A stretch of 64,000 bases of DNA, taken from Aegilops tauschii subsp. strangulata (lineage: Eukaryota > Streptophyta > Magnoliopsida > Poales > Poaceae). The notes under the pieces were generated by a model that ran no database searches, was not told the DNA's origin, and worked only from the letters and a program-made list of their open reading frames with translations. Shown in pieces: positions 42,324 through 53,820 of the stretch (its first letter is position 1; each line of letters begins with the position of its first letter). The stretch spans positions 86,205,322 through 86,269,321 of the forward strand of contig NC_053035.3 of NCBI RefSeq assembly GCF_002575655.3, written 5' to 3'. The translations under genes were made by a program, and so were the position numbers.

Positions 42324-43089
42324 GATTTTATTTTGCACAGAATCAAAGAAATTTTTGAGTTTTTGTAACACATCCATCACAATGCAAGTACGAAAATACC
42401 CTTCAAAAATTGCTTTAAGATCCAGATAATTTTTAAGGGGGTGTAGTAAGAAAAGATAAGAAACAACAGCAAACAAACAAGAACGGCTCTTTATTAAAGA
42501 AGCTACATTAATAGGATATAAGATCAACTGGTTTAGGTACTATTTGAAATTCAGAGAACTGATGCGATATACAACATAGAACACTTATCTTGACGTGTCA
42601 CGGCCAAAGGTGCAGTCAGTGATATGAAACAAGACAACTTTGACTTGAACATTATGACAGCTAATAACATACTCTGTTTTACTTCAGTAAGCTCTACATT
42701 GTTTCTGAATGTGAAAAAAAGAGTGACTATTGATGGCATGACTTTGTTGTGTCAATAACAGTAATAGATAAGTAGAGTAACAAATTTCCCTCAAAAAAAA
42801 GAGTGACAAAGTAAAACATCATTGAAGGTACAGGTACATTGCTAATTCAAACCAGAACAGAATGAACTGCCATTGACAGACAAAAAAAAAAGATAATTAT
42901 ATCCAGGCTCTACTAGTTATATATTCAGGCTCTACTCATATTATATAGCTCGAAGTATCACTTATATTGGGGCTCTACCAATTATATACTATGTAAGGAT
43001 CACTTAGAGCACTTAACTTGTTCATTTTCAGATACGCGAAGGAAAATCATTGTTCTACCCAGATTAACCAACTGGGTGAAATCGTGCAA
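42324..43089. repeat. Duplicated segments A and B, second copies
   Basis: Segment A (42324-42496) and segment B (42496-43089) are adjacent here, whereas in the first copies they are separated by about 950 bp that include segment-free DNA and the Stowaway MITE. No gene is visible. Confidence 0.85.
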
Positions 43090-43921
43090 ATCGCTTGATG
43101 TGCTGCTTCGTTTGTCACTTCATAATGAAGGATAGACCGCATTAAGAATCATCACCCCAAAAACATGATGAATAGGAAACTACGAGGCCCCTTGGATAAA
43201 AAGTCCTTCACCTTATAACGCTACGAGGGCCAGGTAAACAAGAAGCTCTCCATTTCTGAATTATTCAGTGTGTGTGCAGTGGCAACAAAAACACAGCAAT
43301 CTAAAAAACTAAATCAATTGGAGGCCTAAAAAATAAACTCTCTTGTACTAAACCATATCAACACCTAGCATGTGGATACCATAAATTTTTCTTGGATATA
43401 TAAGCAAAACAAACAACATTCAGCTACGAGAAATGTAAACTATACAAAATATGGGAACATGAACAAAAAAAGGCCATCAGCTTCTGCTAAAGGGATTAAT
43501 CCTGCAATAATGAGACACGGAAACTAACACTTCAGGATAATCACTCGCTCTTCATTTGAAAAATCCTACAAGGAAACCTGGCCTAATTTACTCTTCACTG
43601 GGCCAAAAGCAACAAAAAAATGCTCACTGAATTCGATCACAGCAATCAGAAAAATTAGGCACAGGAGACACAAAATCATATGGAAAAGGCTATAGGAAGA
43701 GTGCACAACGAAGGATCCACAGCTACTTGTGCTGTGTGCATCCCAGTTACATCCCCGGAGGATCGCTAAGATGTCAGTTAACTGAACCAAGCCTCAGTTC
43801 GAACAAAAAGCAGAGTTGCTACTGAACAAGTCTAGCAAGAACAATGGAGTATGGCCAATAATCCCTACAAACTAAAGGAGGCAGACCCACACTCCGCATG
43901 GAAGCGTATCAAAGCATTCGA
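43090..43921. other. Intergenic DNA downstream of the NAC gene
   Basis: It contains the second copy of segment C (43621-43700). The right part is probably the 3' untranslated region of the NAC gene. I see no other feature. Confidence 0.4.
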
Positions 43922-45094
43922 TCAGGCGCCAAAAATTGCCGATAGCTCGCTGTACTGCGGCAAAGACCAAGAATAGCCGGTGCCGTTGCTGATCGGCAGT
44001 GTGGTGGGCCTGGATGTGGCGTGGTCGGGCGAGAAGCAGCTGTAGCTCTCCAGCGTCGATGCCTCACTGACTTGTGACGACTCTGGCGTGGCCCAATCTT
44101 GGCCAGGGAGGAGGGAGGTGGTGCCATTGGAGGAGGTCAGGGCGGACGGCTGGAAGGCCCAAGCGCCGGTGTTATCGCTCAAGGGTGTCGTGGCATTGTA
44201 GCCGGTCAGCTCGGAGCTGGCTGGTGAGACGAACTCGTAATTGCCCAATCGTGCCGTCGACGTGTCGCTCAGGTCCGAATTCGCTGGCGTGGGCGAATCT
44301 TGGGCGGGGCGGAGGAAGGCGGTGCGGTCGAAGGTCAGGGAGAAGCTGGGAATCAGCGGTGTGGCTGTGGGTGCTCTGCGTACCGGCGGTTCTTGCTCTT
44401 CTTGCTCTGCCTGCGGCCGCTCGACTGGAAGCAAGAACGCTTCTTGAATCTCCGATGTGGCAACCAAGGTGGGCGGATTTGGTGCGGCAGGAGACGGACG
44501 GAACTGCAGGCATCGCCTCACGCCGGAGCGCTCGCCCGCGGCCGCCGCCTTCCTCTTGGACCCCGACATCGACGACGACCCAGACGAAATGGGTTTCGAG
44601 GCGGACCGGCCAGCACGACGCTTCTGGTAGATTTTGCAGAGGGCGGGCATTGCCTCGCCGGGGCGGGGGTCTTCCTGGCTGAACTCGAGCATCAGCCAGC
44701 CGTTCTTGGGCTCGTAGGTGAAGGGCTGGCGGTACCCGACGACGGCGCCGCCCGCGTCGAGCACGTCGCACCGCGCCTTCTCCGAATGCCAGGTGCCGAC
44801 CCCGCCCGCGACGGCGCGGCACCTGCGGGTGCCCCGGCTGCTCTGGGCCCGCGCGGAGGTGAAGAAGTACCACTCCCTGCCCTCCCCGTCGCTGCTCGCC
44901 GAGGCGGGGAGGAGGCCGGTGACGAGCGCGGCGGGCTCGGCCGCGTACACGTCCGCGTCGTGGATGTACCGGGCGGCGGCGGCGGGGAGCGGGGACCCGG
45001 AGATCTTGCGCTGGAGGTAGATCGTGACGAGGTCGGCGTCGCAGGGCGCGAAGATGAGGCCGCGGGGCGAGTCGGGCGTGCGCGGGGACGCCAT
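43922..45094 (-). CDS. NAC-domain transcription factor, divergent, single exon
   Basis: The ORF has 390 residues and starts MASPRTPDSPRGLIFAPCDA. Residues about 12-165 follow the NAC pattern: a start like FxPxDxELVxxYLxxK (IFAPCDADLVTIYLQRKISG), SPLPAAAARYIHDADVYAAE, then REWYFFTSARAQ, a G-T-W-H block in place of GYWKATG (GVGTWHSEKARCDV) and KNGWLMLEFS as the last subdomain. A basic GSKRKAAAAGERSGVRR may be a nuclear signal. The C-terminal half is Ser/Thr/Pro-rich and likely activating. Grass genomes carry many such divergent NACs; its target is unknown. A 309-codon frame on the other strand is its GC-rich shadow. Confidence 0.85.
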   Translation of the reverse strand: MASPRTPDSPRGLIFAPCDADLVTIYLQRKISGSPLPAAAARYIHDADVYAAEPAALVTGLLPASASSDGEGREWYFFTSARAQSSRGTRRCRAVAGGVGTWHSEKARCDVLDAGGAVVGYRQPFTYEPKNGWLMLEFSQEDPRPGEAMPALCKIYQKRRAGRSASKPISSGSSSMSGSKRKAAAAGERSGVRRCLQFRPSPAAPNPPTLVATSEIQEAFLLPVERPQAEQEEQEPPVRRAPTATPLIPSFSLTFDRTAFLRPAQDSPTPANSDLSDTSTARLGNYEFVSPASSELTGYNATTPLSDNTGAWAFQPSALTSSNGTTSLLPGQDWATPESSQVSEASTLESYSCFSPDHATSRPTTLPISNGTGYSWSLPQYSELSAIFGA

Positions 45095-46364
45095 GGGAGG
45101 AGGAGGGACGGAGCTTGCCCGCGCGGGAGAGGGGCGGAAAGGAGAGGGGGATCTGCGCGCGTGTGGCTGCGGTCGAACGCTTTCCTTTTGAAATTTGGTT
45201 CGGGGACGGGAAATCGCGTGCCCAAGTGAAAACGGGGAGAGCGGTGACGTCGTATGTGAGCTCGATTTGTGTCGTGTTCTTTTTTCCTAAACTAGATGAT
45301 ATCTCACGTGTTGCTGCGGGACATTTGTGTGCGATAATATTAGTAGGTTAACTTGTATCTTTTTCTAAGCGTGGAAGTATGAAACATGTCAAATGGAGAG
45401 CAAGTACTGAATAATAATTTTCAGTAACTATAATAATTATTATTATACAACAACAAATTCCGTAGTTTTTCTATGTCTGACAAACATGTGGAACTACATC
45501 CATATTTGGCTAATAGAGAGCAATTAATCAATATATTATCAGATATATCTATATAGAACAAACGAACATCTGAAGATTCTGCTAGCCTTACAAACTACAT
45601 ATACATCTTGCAAAAAAATACATGCTTGATACGTCTACATGCATCCTTGCTTCAAGCTTTCTCTCAAAGTTCTGCACTTCTGCTAGCCTCAAAGACTATA
45701 TGTACATCGTGCAAAAAATACATGGATGACAGGTCATTGCTTCAAGCTTTCTCTAACAATTTGAATTATTCATAGGCTATAGGAGGGAAAAAGAGATATA
45801 ACCACAAATTTAGCAGGGGAAATCCTGGGCTCAACTTCTTTGGTAGTGTATTCAGCAGACTTAGAAAATGAAACAAAAAAATCTTTTCCATTGCAAGATA
45901 TAGATGTTTTCCTAATGGGCAAGAAATGATGGCTGACAATATTAGTATTAAAGAAGAAACATGTATTAGTAACAACAGTAAATTGACCGAGAGTGACAAT
46001 CGTATGATCTTGGCACAAACCGCAAGATCATAGTCGGGTTCAACATGTTATTGGACAATGTCACGGATTTAAACATCAAGAATATTTACCCTGCACAAAT
46101 TCATTACTTATCAGCTTGTTTAAGCCATCATATTATGCATTTCCTAGGCGTTCGAATAATCCAAATATCGAACAATAGAGCTGTTGCTGCTAGATCAAAG
46201 TAGTTTCTTACCAAGGAAGACATAAAGTTATGCACCAATATAATGAAAGAAATAATGTACGACAATATATATTTATGCTCATAAGGAAACCTATAGAAAT
46301 TTAAATGTTTTAGTTTATTTCCAAGAAAGAAAGATAGAAGAAGCAGGATCAGGCATAGACCTAC
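45095..46364 (-). other. Upstream of the NAC gene; possible coding stretch
   Basis: 45095-45260 is the NAC promoter/leader. On the minus strand 45770-46018 is open for 82 codons (FTVVTNTCFFFNTNIVSHHF, KDFFVSFSKSAEYTTKEVEP). It could be an exon of the unidentified gene whose other candidate exons lie at 46365 and 47632, but no splice sites clearly tie them. Confidence 0.25.
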
Positions 46365-46497
46365 CAGATCGTATGATGGCCATCGGCCTTCAGTCCTGTC
46401 ATTCTTCGCAACCACGCCACTTCATGGGCTGTGACTCGTTTAGATTGCTTCCACGACATGCACCCGCTGTATGAGAAACTCAAACGCTTTTGAGGCC
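46365..46497 (-). other. Candidate internal exon of an unidentified gene
   Basis: A 133-nt stretch is bounded on the minus strand by GGCAG on the left and CTG|GTAGGT on the right. One frame is open for 43 codons: PQKRLSFSYSGCMSWKQSKR, VTAHEVAWLRRMTGLKADGH. The composition and splice sites look real. I do not recognise the protein. Confidence 0.4.
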
Positions 46498-47631
46498 CTG
46501 CCAAAACAACTGAAACTCAGATCCTAGCATATATTTATTTTCTTGATTTACAACATTGTTGATGAAAGTGAAATTTGGTGGTCATTAGCATATATTGTGA
46601 ATGTCCCGTGAGTATGTTCTTGATTCTTGGATACGAAGAAAAAGCAGGTGGACGGCATTAGTGATAAAGATATTGGTGGATTCAAAAGATATAAATGGTG
46701 AGAGGAATAAGTTGTTACCTACGACGTACAAATTTTCAGATTTGGGTAGCAGATCGACACGGAGCGTATGTACCAAATCTTGCAGAACAGTTCTAGAGAC
46801 CACAATTCAAGTGTAAGGAATCCTATATATCAATGAAGTACGAAACTTTTGTGAGGCCAACATGTGACAACCATAAAAGCCACAAACAGTAAACTAAAAC
46901 GGTTTACAAAAATCTAATCAATGTGTTGGGCACGTTAAGATGATTATCTATGACAAAAGAGGAACACATGTTCATATACATAAACTGCACAACTTATAAT
47001 TCCATGTGTAGATATATCTAGCAATCAAATTACTTGCCTGTATAGTCTTGGCTGAAATGCTGCAATATTTAATTTACCGCTAACAAACAACCATGTGCAA
47101 AAATTTCGCCCACTTTAGTATGAAATTTTGGGAATAATTGATGTGCATGCCAGCAAGTAAGGACCCTGAAAAATCAAAAAAGAAACTTAGTCATATATAA
47201 TCTACCAGATGCTTATGCTGAACCCTGAAACAAAAGACAATAAAGTTGTAACCATTGGATCTGAAAGTAATACAGTAATAAATAAATTGTACCACAGAGG
47301 GAACTGATACATGGAGAATCATAAGAATTATCCATCTCAAGTCTAAATGAGATATACAGGAATCTTAAGAGCTGCATTTTTTCACTGAATCCAACCAGAA
47401 TTCAGATTCGTGTGCATGCATTTACTCGAGTCAATGGGAATTCAGAGTTTTCGCTAGATGCACGGGAATGCAACAAATTTATGTACATGGTCCCATAGCA
47501 GTGGATGTATTGACCCTTGTATGAACAAAGCGACAGACGCATGAGAATATGGCATCGTATCCTAAACCAGTGGCATAGCAGTAAGACAATATATGAGGAT
47601 TGCAGGGGGCGGGAGGGTGTTCTGGACTAAC
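46498..47631. other. AT-rich intron-like DNA
   Basis: It lies between two candidate exons. A short open stretch at about 46727-46800 on the minus strand (TVLQDLVHTLRVDLLPKSEN) might be coding, but its phase does not fit the first exon. Confidence 0.3.
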
Positions 47632-47688
47632 CTGATACATTAGAGATTTGTCCCATCTAGCTTCATTGCCGCTGCCACACTCCGCCAT
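47632..47688 (-). other. Candidate first coding exon of an unidentified gene
   Basis: The minus strand reads ATG and 19 codons (MAECGSGNEARWDKSLMYQ) followed by CAG|GTTAGT, a good donor. A GC-rich leader lies upstream (47689-47841) and is interrupted there by the Copia element at 47842. The family is not recognised. Confidence 0.4.
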
Positions 47689-47841
47689 GATCCCCTGCTT
47701 CTCTATCCCGCATAGCCGCCGCACGCCTTATCTTTCTCATCCCCCTCGGATCCGTCGAGCGGCGGCAGGCGGAAGGAGCTGAGCAGTGGCTGCTGGGCGC
47801 AGTGCTAGCAGCCGCCGATTTGGCGTGGATGGCGACTTTGG

Positions 47842-47980
47842 TGAAAGCTGAATAAAACTGTTGCTTATTGATGATTTGGTGCGGCATACAAGAGTATATA
47901 AGAGGGTACAAACCGACTTGGGGTAGGGATACAAAACTGACTTGGACTAGAAGTCTTATACCATAATGACTACTCTAACA
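47842..47980 (-). repeat. Short Copia 3' LTR
   Basis: 139 bp, TGAAAGCTG to ACTCTAACA on the plus strand. It has G where the other copy has A (GATTTGGTG versus GATTTGATG). Confidence 0.95.
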
Positions 47981-50217
47981 TCCCCCCGCAGTATCAACGG
48001 CAGGCTCGACGACGTTGAGACTAAAACAGATATCTTGAAACGGCTTAGTAGGCAGTGCCTTGGTGAAAATGTCAGCAAACTGAGCCGTAGAGGGAACATG
48101 AAGCACCCGAACCTGACCAAGAGCAACCTTTTCACGAACAAAATGAATATCAATCTCAATATGCTTTGTGCGTCGGTGTTGAACTGGATTGCTGGTCATG
48201 TAGACTGCTGATATGTTGTCACAGTAGACAATAGTGGCCTGCTCAATAGGCCTGTGTAGCTCGGAGAGTAACTGCCGAATCCAGATTGTATCTGCAACGG
48301 CATGTGCCACAGCGCGATACTCAGCCTCGGCTGACGAACGTGAGACTGTAACCTGTCTTTTCGAAGACCAAGAAATCAAATTGTTACCAAGAAAAACACA
48401 AAAACCGGAAGTGGACCTTCGAGTGTCAGGACAACCAGCCCAGTCTACATCAGAGTATGCGGTAAGCGAGTTTGGAGAAGAATTATTGAGGTGGAGACCA
48501 TGATTGAGAGTTCCTTTTAAATACCGAAGAATGCGTTTAACATGATTATAGTGAGGACCCGGGGATCATGCATATAGAGACATGCTTGTTGAACAACAAA
48601 AGAGATTTCAGGACGAGTAATGGTGAGATATTGGAGAGCACCTGTTAGGCTACGATAGAGAGTAGAATCGGAAAAGGGTTCACCGGTAGCCGAAAGTTTA
48701 AAACTAGTATCGACAGGAGTGCGAGATGATTGACAGTCAAGCATACCAGCACGATTAAGAAGATCAAGAATATACTGGCGTTGGGAAAGAAAAAGGCTGG
48801 AGGAATCACGAACAACAGCAATGCCTAAGAAATGATGAAGAAGTCCTAGGTCAGTCATAGAAAATTCAGATCTAAGAAGAGAGACAATATGATCTAAGAA
48901 CTTTTGAGAGGAGGCTGTAAGAATGATATCATCTACATAGAGAAGTAAATAGGCAGTGTCAGAAGTTTGATGATACACAAAAAGAGAGGTGTCGGAGAGA
49001 GATGGAGTGAAGCCTATTGTTTGAATGAAGGAGGAGAAGCGTTGAAACCAAGCTCGTGGGGCCTGTTTAAGACCGTAGAGAGATTTCTGAAGAAGACATA
49101 CATGAGTTGGAAAGGATGGATTTTCAAAACCCAGAGGTTGCTGGCAGTAGACAGTTTCTTGAAGGGAACCATGGAGGAAAGCATTTTTAACATCAAGTTG
49201 GTGAATGGGCCATGAAGAGGAGACAGCAACACTAAGAACGGTGCGAATGGTGCTAGGTTTAACAACAGGAGAGAAGGTTTCTTCGTAATCAATTCCTTGT
49301 TGCTGAGAAAAGCCACGACAAACCCACCTGGCTTTATAGCGTGAGAGGCTCCCATCGGAGTGGAACTTTTGGCGAAAAATCCATTTGCCAGAAACAATAT
49401 TTGTATTGGGAGGACGAGGAACAAGTTGCCAGGTGTTGTTTTGAAGTAAAGCATTATATTCTTCTTGCATGGCAGCGGCCCAATTGGGATCAAGTAGAGC
49501 AGTTTTGTAATTCTTTGGAAGAGAAGTGAGAGATACGGAGGTATGAAGGTTTAGGCGGTCTTGGGGTTGATGAAATCCTGATTTGGCCCTAGTACGCATG
49601 CGATGATCATTAATCGGGGCTGCTGTAGGAATAGCACGAGGGGGTAAGGTGGGTACTGGTGAGTCCGGCGCAGCGGAAGAGTCGGACGAAGGAGTAGGGC
49701 TGGGTGGTAGAGTGGGAGTAGGGCTGGGTGGTGGAGTGGGAGTAGGGGCCGGGGGTGTTGGGGAGGGAGCAGGGGTCGGGGGTGTTGGGGACGTCTCGGG
49801 TGGGGTGAGTGTATGGCTGGGATTGGCTATGGTGGGTGTTAATGGTGGTGGTGATAAGTTGTGTTCGGCAGGTAGGGGAGTATATAGTTGGAAAGGACGG
49901 GGAGAGGGGGTGTTTGCGGAGCTAGGGGTGTTGGATGGTGTAGTAGTGCGTTGTGAGAAAGGAAAAATGTGCTCAGCAAACGTGACATGACGAGAGACAT
50001 GAACGTGTCCGGTGTGAAGGTCGAGACAGCGATAGCCTTTGTGCTCGTCAGAGAAGCCGAGAAAAGCACATGGGATAGAGCGTGGTGACAATTTATTTGC
50101 AGAAGTGGCGTAGGCATTGGGAAAACAGAGACAGCCGAAAACACGAACCGCGGAGTAGTCGGGGTGGGAAAGAACGAGGGAATAATAGGGAGTAGTGTTG
50201 GGTTTAGTTTTAAAAGG
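47975..50217 (-). pseudogene. pol: Copia reverse transcriptase and RNase H
   Basis: The frame continues with a Pro/Thr-rich spacer, then reverse transcriptase (QLDVKNAFLHGSLQETVYCQ, YLLLYVDDIILTASS). A one-base loss near 48562 changes the frame in HDPR. RNase H follows in the shifted frame (SRSSAEAEYRAVAHAVADTI, VYCDNISAVYM) and ends at 47975. Catalytic residues are intact apart from these breaks. Confidence 0.88.
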
Positions 50218-52044
50218 TCAAATATTTAGAAGGAAGGTGGCCATGTGTAGGGCTTCAACCCAAAACTTGGGAGGCATAGATGATTGAATGAGGAGAGTGC
50301 GAACTATATCATTGAGGGTGAGAAGAGAGCGTTCTGCTTTACCATTTTGAGGGAAGGTGTAGGGACATGAGAACCTAAGAAGGATGCCATGTTGTAAGAA
50401 GAAAGTACGATTTTTAATGTTATCAAACTCGCGACCATTGTCACATTGGATAAAGCGAATTGGGAGGAAGAAGTGAACTGACACATAGCGTTGAAAATTA
50501 AGGAAAAGAGAATGGACCTCGGATTTGTTGCGTAGAAGAAAAGTCCAGACAAAGTGGGTGAAATCATCTAGGATAACAAGGTAGTATTTAAAACCCGAAA
50601 CACTTGCAATGGGAGAGGTCCATAAATCACAATGTATTAATTCAAAGGGATAAGTGCTACAAGAACTAGAGGAACTAAAGGGAAGACACACATGTTTGCC
50701 TAATTGACAAGACTCGCAAAACACAGAATTATGAAAGTCCCTATTACATGGTATGGTAAATTCACTAAGCATAGAAGCTAAGACGGCGGGGTTGGGATGG
50801 CCCAAGCGACGATGCCAGAGATCGACGGAGGCCAGCATGGATGTTGGAGGGGTGGCGGCAGGAACTCCATTAAGAGAATAAAGATCACCGGAGCTATTGA
50901 AGCGAGCGATCTCGGCCTTGGTCAGGTAATCCTTCACAGATAAACCAAAAGGGTCAAATTCAGCCAAAACTAGATTGTCGCAAGTAAATTGGCGAACAGA
51001 GATAAGATTTTTAATGAGGGCGGGTGCAACTAGAACATCGCGAAGTAAAAGAGGTTTGGTGGATGAGGGAAGTTGAGCCTGACCAACACAATATATAGGA
51101 ATAGATGATCCATCTCCAAGGATAATGGAAGGGAAAGGAGATTTAGTGCAAGAAGATAACCAATTACTAGATGCAGACATATGACTAGAGGCCCCTGAAT
51201 CAAAGATCCAATCTGTACCTGAGTTTCCTTGTGCAGCAAAGTTATTCATGGCCTGAAGAAAGGCAGCTTGATCCCAGCTCGGCGTCGCAGGTGAGGGTGG
51301 CGTCGGAAGCAGTGCCGGCGGATACGATGGTGATGGCAGTAGGGCCGGCTGGGGAGTGTAGTAGGCATTGGCCGACTGTGGTGGGGGTGGCGTCGGGAGC
51401 AGGGCCGGCTGAGATGTGTAGTAGGCGCCGCCGTCGGTGCTGTAATGACCATAAGGAGCATACGTCGGGGCGGCGTGATAGGCATTGGCCGGCTGTCGGG
51501 GGTTGAGAACCCCGGGAGCACCAGTAGGCGGCCGAAGGCCGGGTTGCCAGGCACCTGAGTATGCCGGCGGAGCACCGAGGGTGGACGGAGCGGACCAGGG
51601 CATGGGCCATGCTTGAACAAGCCCCGTCCAAGGATCATGAGGAGGCGGCCATGCAACCGCAGATGGAGCACTGGTGGGTGGTGCAGGACTCGGTGCTGGT
51701 GATGTCGTAGGCGGAACCGAACGAGTCGGCGGCGGCCTGTAGATAGGGTTTTTGCCGCGGTAGTTCGGACTAGGACGCCAGCCTGGGGGCGGTTCAACAG
51801 ATGACGATGCGGACGGCCCGGCGGCAGGAGCCGGCCTGGAAGGCGGCGCTGGTGTAGAAGACAGAGGAGGACGAGCCGCAGCATGAAAGACCTTGGGGCG
51901 AGAGTCCTTGCGAGCTTGTGTTTCCGCCGCGAGTTGTAGCAAGGAACGTACTTCAGCGAAGGTAGGAGGGGGCCGTATCATCGGCATGAACGAGGCTTGC
52001 TTGTCAAAGTCTTCGCTGAGGCCGCCGCCGACGATATTGATTAG
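50218..52044 (-). pseudogene. pol: Copia protease and integrase
   Basis: A Pro-rich linker is followed by the protease WIFDSGASSHMSASS, the integrase zinc region (DLWHRRLGHPNP, CESCQLGKH) and the core (HCDLWTSPI, IQCDNGREFDN, NGKAERSLLT). Translation stops at a TGA at 50218, where the continuing frame suggests Arg (CGA). Confidence 0.88.
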
Positions 52045-52644
52045 CTATGAGTCGCTAACTGTATCGCCGAGTTCGCGGAGCTCATCGCCAATGGTCTTAA
52101 CGTGCTGGCAGAACAGGTTCACCGGGGCGTCTCCTTGCACCATATTGCGAAGCTCGGTGTGGAGAGCATTTTTCCGAGCGTCGGTGTTGCTTTGGAAGAG
52201 CTGACGGAGGGAGTGCCAGATGTTGGCAGCGGTGGCGCCATCGTGATCGAGCATGTTGAAGATCTCGGTGGTGATGCGGGTGTAGAACCACTGGACGATC
52301 GCGAGATCGTCTTTCAACCATTGTAGATCGTCGGGGCGGGGAAGACAGTTGGCGGCGACATGCGAGCGCAGGTTGCAGCGGCCGAGGTGGAGATCGAAGA
52401 GATGTCTCCAATGGTAGTAGTTGTGGGCGGCGAGATCAAGAGCTATGGGGATGTAGGGGCTGACGTCGGAGATTGTGTCAGCAAGAGATATTGGTGCGGC
52501 GAGGATGGATGCAGGGTAGTTTTGTGGAGCTATGGTGAGGGCCGAGAGAGAAGCGGCCGCGGCGTTGGCAGCCTTGGCGATGAGTGCGGCCCGGCGCTCG
52601 AAGTAGCCGGGCGGTGGCGGCGGCGGTGGCGTTGGCGGAGCCAT
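52045..52644 (-). pseudogene. gag: Copia Gag, N-terminal part with a nonsense codon
   Basis: The frame starts MAPPTPPPPPPPGYFERRAA. It contains the Copia capsid signature (NYYHWRHLFDLHLGRCNLRS, ANIWHSLRQLFQ). A TAG at 52045 breaks the frame where Gln is expected, and the same frame continues beyond it (LINIVGGGLSEDFDKQASFM). No CCHC knuckle is seen before the protease. Confidence 0.85.
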
Positions 52645-52676
52645 ACCCTAAACCCTGGGACCGGTATCTGATACCA

Positions 52677-52815
52677 TGAAAGCTGAATAAAACTGTTGCT
52701 TATTGATGATTTGATGCGGCATACAAGAGTATATAAGAGGGTACAAACCGACTTGGGGTAGGGATACAAAACTGACTTGGACTAGAAGTCTTATACCATA
52801 ATGACTACTCTAACA
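52677..52815 (-). repeat. Short Copia 5' LTR
   Basis: 139 bp with TATATAAG as a possible TATA element (plus-strand CTTATATA on the other strand). It is identical to the other LTR but for one base. Confidence 0.95.
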
Positions 52816-53382
52816 TTTGGAACCGGTGTCTTGTACCAGTGGCAGATTTGTGAACCAAAAAGATGGAGCGAGGAAGTCCGGCCGACTAGTTGGGAATTAA
52901 AAGCGAGAGTGGAAGGGGAAGGGGAATGGGCGGCTGCGTTGGTGCTACCGTTCCTGAAGGCGGGTTGAGGAAGGTGGAGCCAGCGCAATGCGGGCTGAGC
53001 GGCTGCGGGTGAACATGGTTTATTTGTGAAGAAATATAATGTGGAATTTCACCGCCGTGCCCGCAGGTAAATAAACTGATTAGCTGCTTTTAGAAACTGA
53101 ATATGATGTGGCACATCGCTGATGTGGACAATGTGCATGATGAGAGAATAGAGAGTAGTGGGGAGCAACTTCTTAAGAATGGTAGATACTAGAAAGTGCA
53201 CGTGCACTATCTGACGCTTGCGAGCGGCCGCACGCTGGCCACACGATCTTACCCGAACGATCGTGCACATGGGGCAGGTGCTATCTGGTCGGGCGATTTC
53301 AATCGATGGGGTTTGTCGTTATCCACCTGACCACCCACGTCTTCATCCCCAACTCAGCCCGCTCCTCCCTAACCGCCACGCC
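52816..53382. other. Host DNA between the Copia and the ClpR4-like fragment
   Basis: The left part (52816-53030) is GC-rich and is the continuation of the leader or promoter interrupted by the Copia. The right part is the leader of the ClpR4-like fragment. The two genes are divergent, so this is probably a shared promoter region. Confidence 0.45.
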
Positions 53383-53820
53383 ATGGAGGCGGTCGCCGTT
53401 ATCGACGCTGACACCCTCTTCTCTCCTCCCATCTGCTCTCCTAACTCCTCATGCCCCCGCCTCGCCGCCCGCCTGCCCGCGCGGTCGCCGCCTCCCACAC
53501 CTTCATCGCCGCCATTACCAAGCAGCACTTCATCACCCCTCCACTCAGATCCCGCCGTTGGCCACGGTGCTAGGGATGTCATCGCGATGGTACGAGGAGG
53601 TAAACTTGGATCACTGCTCCCTGGCCGAATCTGCACCATGGTTCATCCAGCCGGGTAAATTGATTGTCGTCTTCTTGCTTGGCAGGTTATCCCATTCCTG
53701 ATGGTACATCGTTTGAGCAGAAGCCGCCGGATTTGGCCTCGTTCCTTTACAAGAACAGGATCATGTACCTGGGGATGTGCCTCGTGTCATCGGTGAAGGA
53801 GATCATGCTTGCGGAGTTTC
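53383..53820 (+). pseudogene. CLPR4: ClpR4-like plastid protease subunit, 5' part only
   Basis: Exon 1 (53383-53599) starts MEAVAVIDADTLFSPPICSP and is Pro/Ser/Arg-rich like a plastid transit peptide. After a canonical intron, exon 2 (53686 on) reads PPDLASFLYKNRIMYLGMCL and SSVKEIMLAEF, the start of the ClpP-like fold of ClpR4, a non-catalytic subunit of the chloroplast Clp protease. CACTA 2 interrupts the exon right after AEF at 53820, and the rest is not in the window. About 117 of some 300 residues remain. It is either a dead copy or an allele broken by the insertion. Confidence 0.65.

Larger units (their letters stand above)
47842..52815 (-). mobile_element. Complete short-LTR Copia retrotransposon
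   Basis: The 4974-bp element has two 139-bp LTRs (47842-47980 and 52677-52815) that differ at one base, and a TTTGG target duplication (47837-47841 and 52816-52820). The primer binding site TGGTATCAGATACC (52663-52676) and the polypurine tract (plus-strand TCCCCCCGC at 47981-47989) give the minus orientation. Two nonsense codons and one frameshift break the single gag-pol frame. Confidence 0.95.

Noticed and set aside
44300..45229. Plus-strand ORF of 309 codons
   Set aside because: It is antisense to the NAC gene in GC-rich DNA, has Arg/Gly/Ala-rich composition and no domain pattern.
49649..49990. Gly/Val-rich plus-strand ORF
   Set aside because: It is the antisense of the Pro/Thr-rich spacer of the Copia pol frame.
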